This document shows, in pieces, positions 47,199 through 57,330 of a stretch of 64,000 bases of DNA. The stretch spans positions 17,768,501 through 17,832,500 of the forward strand of contig JAZHRO010000046.1 in assembly GCA_037157565.1 (NCBI GenBank), given 5' to 3'. A model generated the notes under the pieces. The model made no database searches, had not been told where the DNA came from, and saw nothing but the letters and a program-made list of their open reading frames with translations. Position 1 is the stretch's first letter, and each line of letters opens with the position of its first letter. The stretch comes from Thalassia testudinum. Lineage: Eukaryota; Streptophyta; Magnoliopsida; Alismatales; Hydrocharitaceae. Position numbers and translations under genes: made by a program.

Positions 47199-49399
47199 TG
47201 ACAGAAACTGTTCTCGCGCATTTGAAAGTCGTCGGAATCATAGTATAGTTGTGCAAAAATGTTCGTCAAAGAAAATTAAGTTTGCAAAAATAACGAGACT
47301 TTGAGTCCTGGTCGTTCGTCACTGGGAGGCATTTGTTTACTTCTGAAATCGATTTTCTATTACTCTACTTTGCTTAGAATCATGCCGGTTCGTGATTATT
47401 ACGTATTTAGATATGACATGCTTAGTTGCAAGAATATTAAGAGTTAGAAACAGGAAACTTGAATCACGCAAATATGATAGCAATCAATGGTGATTTCACA
47501 ACATGGAGAAATATATATAAAAGAATTTTTCATTCATTCAAATGGGAGAGTTGTTTGCAACAAAAACTCTAGAGGAAAGCTTGTACATAAATGCTTAAAT
47601 GGAAATCTAGCTACTAGAAAATGACTGCATACAAAAATCAAAGGGGGCATTTTGCATACATCATTGGGGAAGAATAAAGACTACTCTACTAAGCAGTAAT
47701 AAAAAGCAATAAACTATGAAGAGCATAAACTAAATCTACCAGAACGAAAGGGCATTCAGGGATGGTCCCTGATGGCCTTGGAGTGGCTGGGAGGAGAATG
47801 AGGGGCGGCCAATGTAGCTTACGCCGACCCTTGGAGAGAGGGACGATTGATCCAGCATCCCGGCATGATGTCCCCCATAGTGGTTGTTGTGAGCTTGTGG
47901 AGGTGGAGTGGCTAGCTAAGTGAAAGTGGGCATGAATGGCACCAATGGAGTGAATTTGCCAAGGAAGTGAATGAAGCCAAGGTATGTGAATGGGTGCAAA
48001 TGGCCACCCCTTAGGTCTTTTTATAGACCTAAGGGAAGCTCTCTAGAGAATTATGAAATTCTCTAGAGAGGCCTATGCTGGGAGCTCGTGGGAGAGTGAG
48101 AGAGAGAGGATGGATGGTGGTTTTTAGATCCACCAAATGTGGATCTAAAAATTGAATGGCTCTTGGTTGCTAATTTTGGCAACCGAGGCAACCACACATG
48201 GTAGAGAGTTCTAGAGAACTCTAGGCCAGGTATTTTCATGTGGATGGTGTGTGTGGGTGTGTGTTGGTCGAAACTTAGGTGGGTAGGTTGATTAGGTTAG
48301 GTTCTAGTGGGTTTAGGTCAAGGTATGTCTCAAATTAGGGTTATAAACCCTAATTCACAAAGGTAAAGTGAAATTAAACTTAATACAAGTTTAATTGGGT
48401 GTGTGAAAACTTAATGAGAGTAAGATAACTCAATTAATTTAGGTCTAGGTCAATTGGACTCTCACTGAGTCCAATTGGACAGTGTACTGAGATCAAGGCT
48501 CAATTGGACTCAATGAGTCCAATTGAATAGGTTGATGGAATTGACTAAGATCCAAGTCAATTAGGTTTAGTGAGGACCTAATTAGGTCTTTAGGGAGGTC
48601 TAGAGGTGATGTACTAGGGTTATGGCACCATAATTTAGGTTCCTATGGGGTTGGAATTGGGTTTAGGGACCTAGAGATCCAAGATCAAGGCTTAAATCTC
48701 AAAATAGGAACTAAAGAGCAGTATCTGACATCTAATAATAGTGTCAGATGCCTTATGCTAAAAAATCAGAAGTCCAGACTTGTTGTCTGGACGTCCAATC
48801 AGAATCAGGAGGGATTTTGGGTTATGTTTTGGGTATTTTGCAGAAATTGGACATCTAACAAAGTGTTTGGATGTCCAATAACACTGCAGAAGTGGGTTTG
48901 AGGTGTGCGGGAGATGGCTAAGGATCTTGGAAGTCCTATAACTTATTTGGACATCCAGATAAGGGTTGGAACTAGGGTTTTAGGGCTTCCTAGGGTGTTG
49001 TGACCTAATCTAAGCATGGCTAAGGCTTGGGGAAGTCTCTAGGCTATCGTAGGGCTAGGATGGACCTAAGCTCTTCACATTTTACTACTTTATTAGTACT
49101 TAATAACATAGCAAACCTTTAACTCCCTTACATTGTTATTCCTACATCTAATATAAGCCTTCTGCTCCAGCTCTGCTGCAACTCCCAATATTCCTAATCT
49201 AGCTTCAGATCCAGCTCCTGATCAGCTTGTTCCCTACAATCGACATAATGCACTTAATCAGCACATTATAACATTATTTTATGCATAACTAAAGGAAAGT
49301 AGTAAAGATGTAGATAATGCATATGCATGAATAACCATAACTTATGCTAAGTCCTAACTTAATCTAGGTCAATTAAGACATATGATTACTGTGCAATCA
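47199..49399 (-). mobile_element. Element B 5' LTR
   Basis: 2201 bp. Minus strand starts TGATTGCACAGTAATCA (5-bp hairpin) and ends CAGTTTCTGTCA, two bases from the PBS. TAGTATAGT at 47241-47249 matches tRNA-Asp nt 8-16, 42 bases from the LTR end, with GTCG 10 bases before it. TATA-like box at 48018-48025. Cluster of GACATCTAA/GACGTCCA motifs at 48720-48965. Confidence 0.88.
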
Positions 49400-49479
49400 C
49401 CCACTTAGGTTTATTTTTTGTGTGGAATGATGCATTTATTTATTTTTTGTATATTGAATGTTTTATGTTGAATTTGTAG

Positions 49480-49960
49480 AAGATGGAGAAAGGGAAATGG
49501 AGGGGAGAATGGAGGAAAAGAGAAGAGGGATGAAAAGGTGGAGGGAAATGGACTGAAGGGAAGGGAAATGGAGGGATAAGAAGGATAAAGGAGAAGGGAG
49601 AGAATGAAGGAGAGGATGGAGGGTGGGAGATTGGGAGGGAAATGAAGGGGAGGATAAGGGAAATAGAGGGATGGGAAGGAAAAGGGTGAAAGAGAAGGAG
49701 AAGAAAGAGGAAAGGAGAAGTGGAGGGAAATGAAGGGGAGGAAAGGGGAAATGGAGGGATGGGAAGGAGGAGGGAGAAAGATAAGGAAAAGAAAGAGGAA
49801 GGGAGAAGTGGGGGGGAATGAAGGGGAAGATAAGGGAAATGGAGGGAGGGGAAGGGAAATGGAGGAATGGGAAGGGGAAAGGGGAAGAGAAAAAGAGAAG
49901 GATAAGAAAGAAGGGAGAAGGGGAGGGAAATGGAGGGGAAGAGAAGGGGAAAGGGAGATA
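49480..49960. repeat. GGGAAATGGAGGG-type purine tract inside CACTA
   Basis: About 480 bases almost wholly A and G on the plus strand, built of imperfect units such as GGAGGGAAATGAAGGGGAGGA. Frames on both strands (49440-49991 minus; 49730-50173 plus) follow the repeat and are rejected as genes. It lies just upstream of the second CACTA gene. Confidence 0.8.
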
Positions 49961-50118
49961 TCATTTTATTTTCAATTTCATTTATATACACTTATTTCAT
50001 TTTCATTTATTTATATGCTTATTTTATATAGGATTTTTGAAATATCACAATATATTGCGAAAATGTTGCTAATTTTTTTTATAAAATATCTTATTATTTG
50101 TGATGTTTTTACACAGGT

Positions 50119-52114
50119 TAACTTCAAGAAGAAGGCTAATAAGAGTTGTAGGGAGGAGGCTCAGGCCTCCTAGCAACTTGAGGCTCCCCACCAGCAGCCT
50201 GGGGCTCCCCGCCAGCAACCTCAGCCTTAGCCTCAGGCTCACCACAGGCAGCAGCCCACTCAACCCCAGGCACCTCTTCAGCAATTTTTGAGCATTGGGG
50301 ATGTGGCTCGATATTTCCATATTCAAGGGAGGGGAGGTAGGGGGAAGGGGAGGAGTCTGAGGCCTCCTCTAACGAATCTACCAGCAAAGGATTCTGACTA
50401 TGAGGATGCAGCCCCCGATAAGGAGGAGAATAGTACTTCAATTGATGAGGAGGACGTTCGCTTGGATGATCAGATAGAGTAGATGGCTGACCTAGATCCT
50501 TCTCAGCTTGGATGTTCTGCACCACCACCTCCCTTCTGCAGTTTAGGTATGAATTTAAGGTTTTTTAAATTTTACAATTTACTTATTTCTTTGTTATTTA
50601 ATTTTATGTCTAATTTTGTCTTATAGGTGCATGTAGGGGAAGAGGACTCACGCGGAACAGGAACTTAGAGAGAATTTTGCATGGTGTCCGCATTTCAGTG
50701 TTGATCACACCAGCTGGGGAAGCAGTGGACTATCCTCCATTCATCAGCAAATTGGGTATGCTGACAAAGGCAATCATCCCACTGTCCTACTTCGATTGGA
50801 GGAAGGTGCCAAACGACTTGAAAATGTAGCTCATTCGAGAGTTAGCGGTAATTGGTAAAAATTAATAACTTATATACATTTCTTTATATAAGCTTAAATT
50901 ATGTAACAATTTTTGTTCTCTTACTATTGTAAGCCACCATCGATTGGGTCGATGATCCAAACATCGTCAAATATATCCTTAAGTACACAACAAAGATTCA
51001 TAAGATTGGAGATGAAGAATAAGGTAAAAGATAAATTTTAACTGTATTTGTTTATTTCCTTTACCAAAATTCAAATAATATTTCTAACATTATAATTATA
51101 TTTTTTAGTATTATAAGAGAATGAATCATGATGAGTCATTGCATAATGCACCTCCTTTGATACAATCGTACACTTGGAAGGAAGCGTGAGAGCATTGGCA
51201 TGATCCAGCGATGCAAGTAAAAGTATTTCATTTGTTATCATTCATTTAACTAATTTCTAAGTTAATAAATTGTACCTTTATTTTAGGAGCAAGACAAGAA
51301 GAAAAATAAAAATAGGGTTAAAGCTCCACGGAAGACTCATGTCCTAGGTAGGAGGAGCATAGGCTCTATGAAATCCATATATGTAAGTACCTTTAATTAT
51401 TATTTTCTTTTAAACCTTACAAAAATTTCTAATTTTGTTAAAATTAACTATTTCAAATTATTGTAGTCTGCCAAGAATCAAGGTGCCCAACTTGATCAGG
51501 TAGGAGTATATGAGGCCACTCATAGCAAGATGAGTGATGACAGAAATAGAGAGTGGCTTTACGGCACATACCAACAGTGACACGTAAGTTAAAAAAGATA
51601 ATAATTTTATTTGATTTCGTAATTATATAATTAAATGAAATTACATAATGTAATTCAATATCTCTCAAGATAATATGATCAATTTAATGCATCCTGTTGA
51701 AGACACCAACTCTGCTATAGTTCAGCAGCCAATGACAGTAGAGGAGGCCTACCGTATCGTCATGCCACCTGACCAAGGTGGGTACGTCGATAGCACAGGG
51801 AGGAGCGAGACCATCTCGGGGTGGTATGGGCGAAGGGGAGCAACATCCTCTTCAATTGAGGTGCATGAGATGAGGAAGGAGATTACGACATTACAGCGCA
51901 AAGATGAGGAGAAGGACTAGTAGATCGATGAGCTGATGATGCTAGTTAGGGACAACACGATGCAAACCAAGGAATCCAACAAGACCATCAAGGAGATGCT
52001 GGCAATACTTCAGAAGCGAGGTATTGATCACTTGTCCCTTCATCAGTTTAGAGATCATCGTGATGATGATGAATTAGGTGGTAGCGGTGCTGGAGGCATT
52101 GGTGTCATAGCATG
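50119..52114 (+). pseudogene. Second CACTA gene, En/Spm transposase-24-like (TNPA-like)
   Basis: Exons inferred from GT...AG-like joins: about 50288-50546, 50628-50862, 50936-51022, 51112-51216, 51288-51381, 51468-51580 and 51672-52114. Recognisable parts are GRGLTRNRNLERILHG and DWRKVPNDLK (plant En/Spm transposase-24 family), then ...TYQQ, the MPPDQGGYVD stretch and a C-terminal coiled coil (EVHEMRKEITTLQRKDEEKD, RDNTMQTKESNKTIKEML). In active elements this type of protein binds the subterminal repeats and works with TNP2. In-frame stops (for example after LKM, EA and KD) show decay. Splice sites are approximate. A Gln/Pro/Leu-rich first exon part (50119-50280) is uncertain. Confidence 0.72.
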
Positions 52115-52359
52115 ATTGTATTTTTTATATACATTATCGTTTGTAATGAACTCTATATACGTTATTTCATATATGAAATTTTTATTTTGATTTCGTGTGT
52201 TTTAACTAGATGCAAAAACGTTTTATGTTGTGTGATTGATTATATTTTTTCAAGATTTGTAAGTCTTTACAAGTCTTCCACATAACTTAAACACATTTTA
52301 AAAAAAAATGCATTCTTGATGGGTTTTAACAGACAACAATATTAGTATTTTTTATCATT

Positions 52360-52804
52360 ACTTCAGAAATGTCGACAATATTAATATTCTCGACCGTTTG
52401 AAAATGGACAAGATATTAGAATTTTCAACCGTTATATGCGAATGGTCGGGAATATTAATATTCTCTACTGTTCAGAAATGGACGACAATAGAAACATTCT
52501 CGGCAGTTATTGATAAACGGTTGAGAATATGATCCTAGTCGACTGCCTAAATACCAGTCGAGGTAAATATTTTTGTCGACTGTTTATTTAGAATAGTCGA
52601 GAAAATGCTTTCTTGACTATCGAAAATAGATGAGAGAAATAACCGAACATCGAGTGGTGGTCTGTCTTTTTCCTAACAATATTTTTCTAAAATGGGCGAG
52701 AAAACCTAATAGCGACAGTACATTCCTCGACACTTTTTCTCGACGGTTATTTGAACATTGCCGATCGTTTTTAATGGTCGACAATACTCAATATTCTTGT
52801 GGTG
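52360..52804. repeat. CACTA right terminus with subterminal repeats
   Basis: Copies of TCGACCGTT / AACGGTTGA / GGTCGACAA in both orientations, then the terminal repeat ending TTCTTGTGGTG at 52804. Frames such as 52630-52815 are built from these repeats. Confidence 0.75.
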
Positions 52805-53663
52805 GCGCACAGTAAGGTGCACAACTCACGGGCACGTGATGCGTAGGCCAATAGGGAAGAAGGTTGGCATGGATCTTCAGCAATAGTTGGACAGGTCTTT
52901 AGTGACGATTGCAGATGTCACTAATACCCTATGCACGAATTCCTTCTCTTCCTTCCACTATAAAAGGACCTACCCCCCTCCATTCTTCACCCCATCTTCC
53001 TTTCTTGTCCTCACCACCTCCAAGGCTCTGAAGAGAGCTTGTCCCAAGCCTGGGATTCTCCTCTAGAGTATAAAAGAAAATAGTTTTCCCACGTGTCATC
53101 CACATTTGTGGAGCATCCCACAGCCATCCTCTCATCTCCTTCAGGAAGAAGATCCTCGCCACGATGACATCCTGCCTCGTCCTCCTTCCTCTGCCATTGT
53201 TCTTCCTCATCCCTCTCCTCACCACCTTCTTTGGGGCACCGTTAGAGTTAGCCATCCTCCAAGCGACCGTCGATGGGGATTCTTCTCACCTATCTCTATC
53301 TTTTCGCTTTCATAGTGTAGTTTTCCTACTTTCATAGTTGTAATAAAAATTTGATTAGAAATCCATGATTGTTTCTCTCTCTCTGCAATATTTTTGCAAG
53401 TAGATAAAGTTTTCATCGACCTAATCTCTTGCTTCATAAAAACACAAAAAAAAAAAACTATAAAAGATAAAAATGACAAAAGGAAATAAAAGCAAAATGT
53501 GGATTTTCTCAAACCAAACAATCGCCTCCCTGTGTTCAACCTAGGACTCACCTCGAGTTTTGATTATAAATATTATCTAATCAACAGATTTTCTTATGAA
53601 TTGAACAACGACGATAGGTTTTCAAGACTCAAACCTTTTCATGACGAATCTCTGCCTTATCTA
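52805..53663 (+). mobile_element. Element A 3' LTR, right part
   Basis: Continues the LTR begun at 23455; it aligns with 5579-6192 plus 18558-18794. TATA box TATAAAAG at 52959-52966. Near the end ACAACGAC (about 53607-53614) keeps the tRNA-Asp-complementary box. It preserves the target of E uninterrupted (near 53420), which confirms E's boundaries. The end is placed at about 53663 by comparison with the middle LTR. Confidence 0.82.
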
Positions 53664-54114
53664 CTACATTCTGTTCATCATCTTCTTTGTTTTGTAGATG
53701 ATGTCACGGATGTTGAATTGGATCGATTTTCGTGCCATTGTGCTGCGATCGTTGATCCTAATACATCTGTGTGGTTGGATTTATCATCTGTTGTTCAAAT
53801 TAGCAACACCTTTCCCCTTGCCCTTTAATCTTTCTCGGACTGCATAATGTGTTGTAGGACTTTGATCAAGAAGATTTCAGAGGTGTTAGACTACGTTCGT
53901 CATCCTGATCAGATTCGTATGGTCGCATCGTCAATCCGAGGCCCCAAAATAAATCTCTTATGACCACAAAAGGACACGAATTAACCTAATTTATACAAAC
54001 TACTCCAAATGCAGAATGATGCATGCCATGGAATATTTACAATATGTAATGCATATCTAAGCTCAAGAACATGCATGAATTGGCATTTTAACATAAATGG
54101 ATGTGTCTACATCA
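53664..54114 (-). mobile_element. A-related LTR fragment, minus strand
   Basis: On the minus strand it starts TGATGTAGACACATCCA at 54114 and resembles the first about 450 bases of the A LTR (GATTTATTTTGGGGCCTCGG, the ATGCATCATTCTGCAT stretch). It stops abruptly at 53663 where A begins, so A probably inserted into this LTR and the other half lies left of the window. No PPT precedes it, which suggests a solo LTR inserted in the copia LTR that follows. Confidence 0.65.
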
Positions 54115-54353
54115 AAAGTAAACTTCTATCATATTTTTCATCTCCATGAATCTTCAAGCTCTCACTTCATATGAGGCTCCATCTTCTCTACTCCTCCATC
54201 AAGCACCTCCAATCCACCATGGATGCGAGCTTGAGCTCCTTCACACTTAATTCCATTTGCATTTATCCTGAAAGCTTAAACTCAAAGCAAATGTTAAATA
54301 TCAAGTGTTTTGTTATCATCAAAATTTACGATCGTGGTGCCCTTTCACCAACA
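54115..54353 (-). mobile_element. Start of a SIRE-like Ty1/copia 3' LTR
   Basis: Minus strand begins TGTTGGTGAAAGGGCACC right after a purine tract AAAAGGGGGAGAT, the usual PPT-LTR junction of SIRE/Maximus copia elements. The LTR is broken at 54114 by the A-related LTR. Confidence 0.7.
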
Positions 54354-54355
54354 AT

Positions 54356-54720
54356 CTCCCCCTTTTAGACCAAATCACAAATAATAATAAAAAACATTCT
54401 CCCCCTTTTTGACATTACCAAAAGGGTTTAATTAATTCAAATCATTTATCCTATACTCTTCCTTAATACATGCTCTTCTAAATTCGGGTTAACTCCCCTT
54501 TTTGACATAATAAAACATGAATAACATTCTCCCCTTTTGGCATAATAAGATAGCTATTAATTTTTCTCATTAACTCCCCCTTTCTAATGGAAATATAGCT
54601 ATGTTTATCTTTTAAGATCTCCCCCTTTAAAAGAGTCCAAGCATATAAGAAATGTTTATCTATCTCATACTTAATGATGAACGTATAGCATACAAACTTT
54701 TAAAACTCCCTCTATCTAAA
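54356..54720 (-). repeat. Array of six polypurine-tract-like repeats (copia)
   Basis: Minus-strand copies of AAAAAGGGGGAG or AAAGGGGGAG near 54356, 54401, 54498, 54530, 54575 and 54620, some followed by the same AATGT-type context. Repeated extra PPTs before the 3' LTR are known in SIRE-type elements. Nearly all of pol is missing between these and gag. Confidence 0.65.
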
Positions 54721-54942
54721 TGCTATTAAAAACAATAGGATAAAGCATTTACCTCAGTTACTATGGTGAATAAAATGTCCCCTGAGGTGGATGCCAAAAA
54801 TGATGGGGCTTCCATTTGAAACGTGGATGTCAGGGCATCGGTACCGGTCTGCAATCGAACGGTTGACACAAGGCGGTTCCATTACTCGCCGGTCGTCTCA
54901 TGGGTCTTCTCATCTTGCTTTTTGCTCTACTCTTTGGTCCAC

Positions 54943-55706
54943 CTAATTTGAGTAGTCCATCCTCCAACTTGTAGGTCGAACATTGAAATCTTCATTTAAA
55001 CCTATAAAATAAGTTTGAAGTTCTCTTTTTAGTATTGAAGTTAATTTGGATCTGGACTTGTTAGAGGGTCTCTTTGAAGGAGAGCCTTTCTCAACCTTTT
55101 GTTTAAAGCTAACTTTTTCATTAGAAAAATTATCTAATTTAATTAATAGGCAATCTAAATTTTCTTTAAACATTTTCCCTTTTAGAATTGAAGTTTCACA
55201 TTTTAACAAGCTATTCCCTTCAATCAATTTTGTGTTCCTTAAGATTAGTTCATTATTTTCTAAAAGAAGATTATTCTTTTTAGGAAAGCTAGAACTAGAT
55301 TTGATTTTTAGATTCACAATTTCAACAACTAACCTTACATTTTCACATTCTAAAATGGCAAGATTCTTTTTCAAATTTTTATTTTCTAGTTTAAGTGACC
55401 TACTAATTTCATAGAACTCTTTTAATGCTTCTTGTAATTCTAAATTGGTAAAAGAATGTACCTCCTCTTTGTCGAAATCATTCTCATCACTATCACTCCC
55501 AATGGCCATGAAACCCATGCAAGCAGTTTCATTCTTTGTCTTGGGATCCTCCCCTTCTTCCCCCTCCGAGGTATAATTATCCCAAGTGGCTTGCAATGCT
55601 TTCTTCTTGTATCTCTTCTCCTTCCCCTTCTTCTTCTCCTACATCAAAAGAGGACATTCAAGACGAAGATGCCCCTTGTCGTTGCAATGATATCAATGTA
55701 CTGGGT
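54943..55706 (-). pseudogene. Ty1/copia Gag C-terminal part with zinc knuckle
   Basis: Minus strand. A CCHC zinc knuckle (HCNDKGHLRLECP, plus 55651-55695) has its first Cys codon changed to TGA; a second stop, TAG, follows a few codons later. The 217-codon frame after it (54943-55596) has ATWDNYTSEGEEGEDP, typical of SIRE-type Gag after the knuckle, then a long Leu/Glu/Asn-rich coiled coil. Gag packages element RNA. The frame runs into noncoding DNA and the PPT array, so protease, integrase and RT have been lost. C inserted at 55726/55727 removes the Gag N-terminus from view. Confidence 0.75.
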
Positions 55707-55726
55707 GATCTCGCTCCTTCTCCTAC

Positions 55727-57294
55727 TGATTGCATAGCAATCATAGGCCTTAATTCTCCTCAATTAAGACAAAACTTTGCTTAACATGAACATTCTGCAT
55801 GCATATGCATCGTATTCTACATCGTAGTTGATATATGTGTTCTATGCATAAAATGGTGCTATTTGAGAGGTATCACTAATTGCAGGTAATTAGACACTGC
55901 AGATGATTGATCCAACCGTAGAGATCTGTTCAGAACTATAACAGGAGTCCAACACTTCCAAGATTGCATCAATCAGACTCCCGTAGCACCCTACGGAATC
56001 TGTAGAAGATCAAGAGCCAAGGGACAAATTAAAGGAGATCTGAACCTCAGATGACAAATCCAACTACACGGATGGATCCAGATCGATGTTCGTAGCCCAA
56101 CGGCATAGAAATCAATTCAATTGGAAGCCTACATCACTACATACAAGGAAAAGAAGATGAACGACCATGATGGCACCACGTGGTGCCATCACAGCCACTC
56201 CCTTACCACCACCCCATCTAGGATGGATGCACTGCATGCTATGGACCGTTGCATCTTCATCCAACGGCCACGAGCATGGCACATCGCACGCCCAGATTAG
56301 ATAAGCATAAATAGAAAGAAACAAGTATATATAACAAAAGGTTTACACAGCGCGTTGGCTCACGCCCGCGTGTGTAACCTTGGGACATGGGTTCGAGCAT
56401 TGCACTGCGTGAAATTGAAGCAACATTGGCTGTGCAGGTGCATGCCAGCATAATTGCATGAACGGTGGCCAGAGGTGCGACCATGTAGTGCTATCAGAGC
56501 GCAAAATGCGTGCGATCTCACATCTTCCCACGGTGTGCTCTGATCGCTCCACGTGGTCGGGCCTTTGCCCTCTTGATCCCGCAATTGCACCTGCACGTGC
56601 CCGCACAACCAATGTCGCTTCAATTTCATGTAGCACACGGCTCGAACCCGCATCCCACACATGCGCGTGAGCCAACGCGTTGCATAAACCTTTTGTCATA
56701 AATACTTGTTTGTTTCTATTTATGCTTATCTGATCTGGGTGGGCGACGTGCCACGCTCGTGGCCATTGGATGAAGATCCAACGATGCATAGAATGAGATG
56801 CATCCTTGCTAGATGGGGCGGTGGTGAGGGAGCGACTGTGATAGTGCCACATGGCACCATCATGGCCGTTCATCTTCTTCTCATTGTATCTAGTGATGTA
56901 GGCCTTTGATTGAATTGATTTCTACGCCATTGGGCTACGAACAACGATCCAGATCCATCTGTGTACTTGGATTGGTCATCTAAGGTCTGGGTCTTCTTTA
57001 ATTTGCCCCTTGGCTCTCTTCTATGGATTCCCTAGGGTGGTACGGGAGTTTGATGCAATCTTTGAAGCATTGGACTCCCGTCGTAGTTTTCAATAGATCC
57101 ATGTTGTTGGATCGGTCATCCGCACCCTGAATTACCTGCAATGAGTGATACCTCTCAAATAGCACAGTTTTATGCATAAAACACATATATCAACTACGAT
57201 GCAGAATATGATGTATATGTGTGCAGAATGTTCATGTTAAGCTAAGTTCTGGCTTAATTCAGGGAAATTATGGCCTATGATTGCTGTGTAATCA
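55727..57294 (-). repeat. Element C 3' LTR: a 1.57-kb imperfect palindrome
   Basis: Minus strand begins TGATTACACAGCAATCATAGG and ends CCTATGATTGCTATGCAATCA, so the two ends are inverted copies. The match continues inward: 55727-56515 is, by eye, about 80-85 percent identical to the reverse complement of 56535-57294, with a centre near 56525. Both arms resemble the first half of an A/B-type LTR, including GGGTTCGAGC boxes at 56389-56398 and 56640-56649. It lacks the U5 end seen in B, so it looks like two LTR 5' halves joined in opposite directions. Frames inside are chance. Confidence 0.8.
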
Positions 57295-57330
57295 AACCCC
57301 CATGCCTAAATCATGCTAGTCCCTAGCAAG
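57295..57330 (-). promoter_or_regulatory. Element C polypurine tract and stem-loop
   Basis: Minus strand: TTGCTA, loop GGGAC, TAGCA stem, then AGGCATGGGGGTT followed by the LTR start TGATTACAC. It shows the ancestral form of the site that B has lost. Confidence 0.82.

Larger units (their letters stand above)
30495..49399 (-). mobile_element. Element B: non-autonomous LTR retrotransposon, split by D
   Basis: Minus-strand element in the CACTA transposon. LTRs are 30495-32675 (3') and 47199-49399 (5'); flanks CCCAA (30490-30494) and CCCAC (49400-49404) are a near-perfect TSD. The internal region, after removing D, is about 5.2 kb and contains one broken reading frame (44105-45550) of unknown kind. 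No Gag, RT or integrase is seen. LTR ends and the 3' noncoding region resemble those of element C, suggesting C-type elements as helper. The PPT position is replaced by a perfect hairpin. Confidence 0.88.
24222..52804 (+). mobile_element. CACTA (En/Spm) DNA transposon, split by element B
   Basis: Starts CACTAGTAGAAAAAG and ends, as reverse complement, CACCACAAGAATATTG; the terminal repeats agree at about 18 of 28 bases. Without element B and its nested D the transposon is about 9.7 kb. It holds subterminal repeats at both ends, a TNP2-type transposase pseudogene (27012-30207) and a second transposase-like gene (50119-52114), all on the plus strand. The 3-bp target duplication would be ATG (24219-24221) against GCG (52805-52807), two transitions apart. 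Continuity of the A LTR on both sides confirms the edges. All frames are broken, so it is inactive. Confidence 0.85.

Noticed and set aside
46681..47304. 118-, 109- and 77-codon ORFs in the T-rich leader of B
   Set aside because: Phe/Lys-rich translations of poly-T runs on opposite strands; no support as genes.
49440..50173. 183-codon minus and 147-codon plus ORFs
   Set aside because: Translations of a purine tract; Pro/Ser/Phe and Gly/Glu/Lys low complexity with no homology signal.
24219..52807. Perfect 3-bp TSD for the CACTA element
   Set aside because: Left ATG and right GCG do not match; I keep the boundary on the terminal repeats and LTR continuity, not on the TSD.
56343..56909. Overlapping ORFs on both strands in the C palindrome
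   Set aside because: They arise because the region is an inverted repeat; both arms give mirrored frames with no domain.
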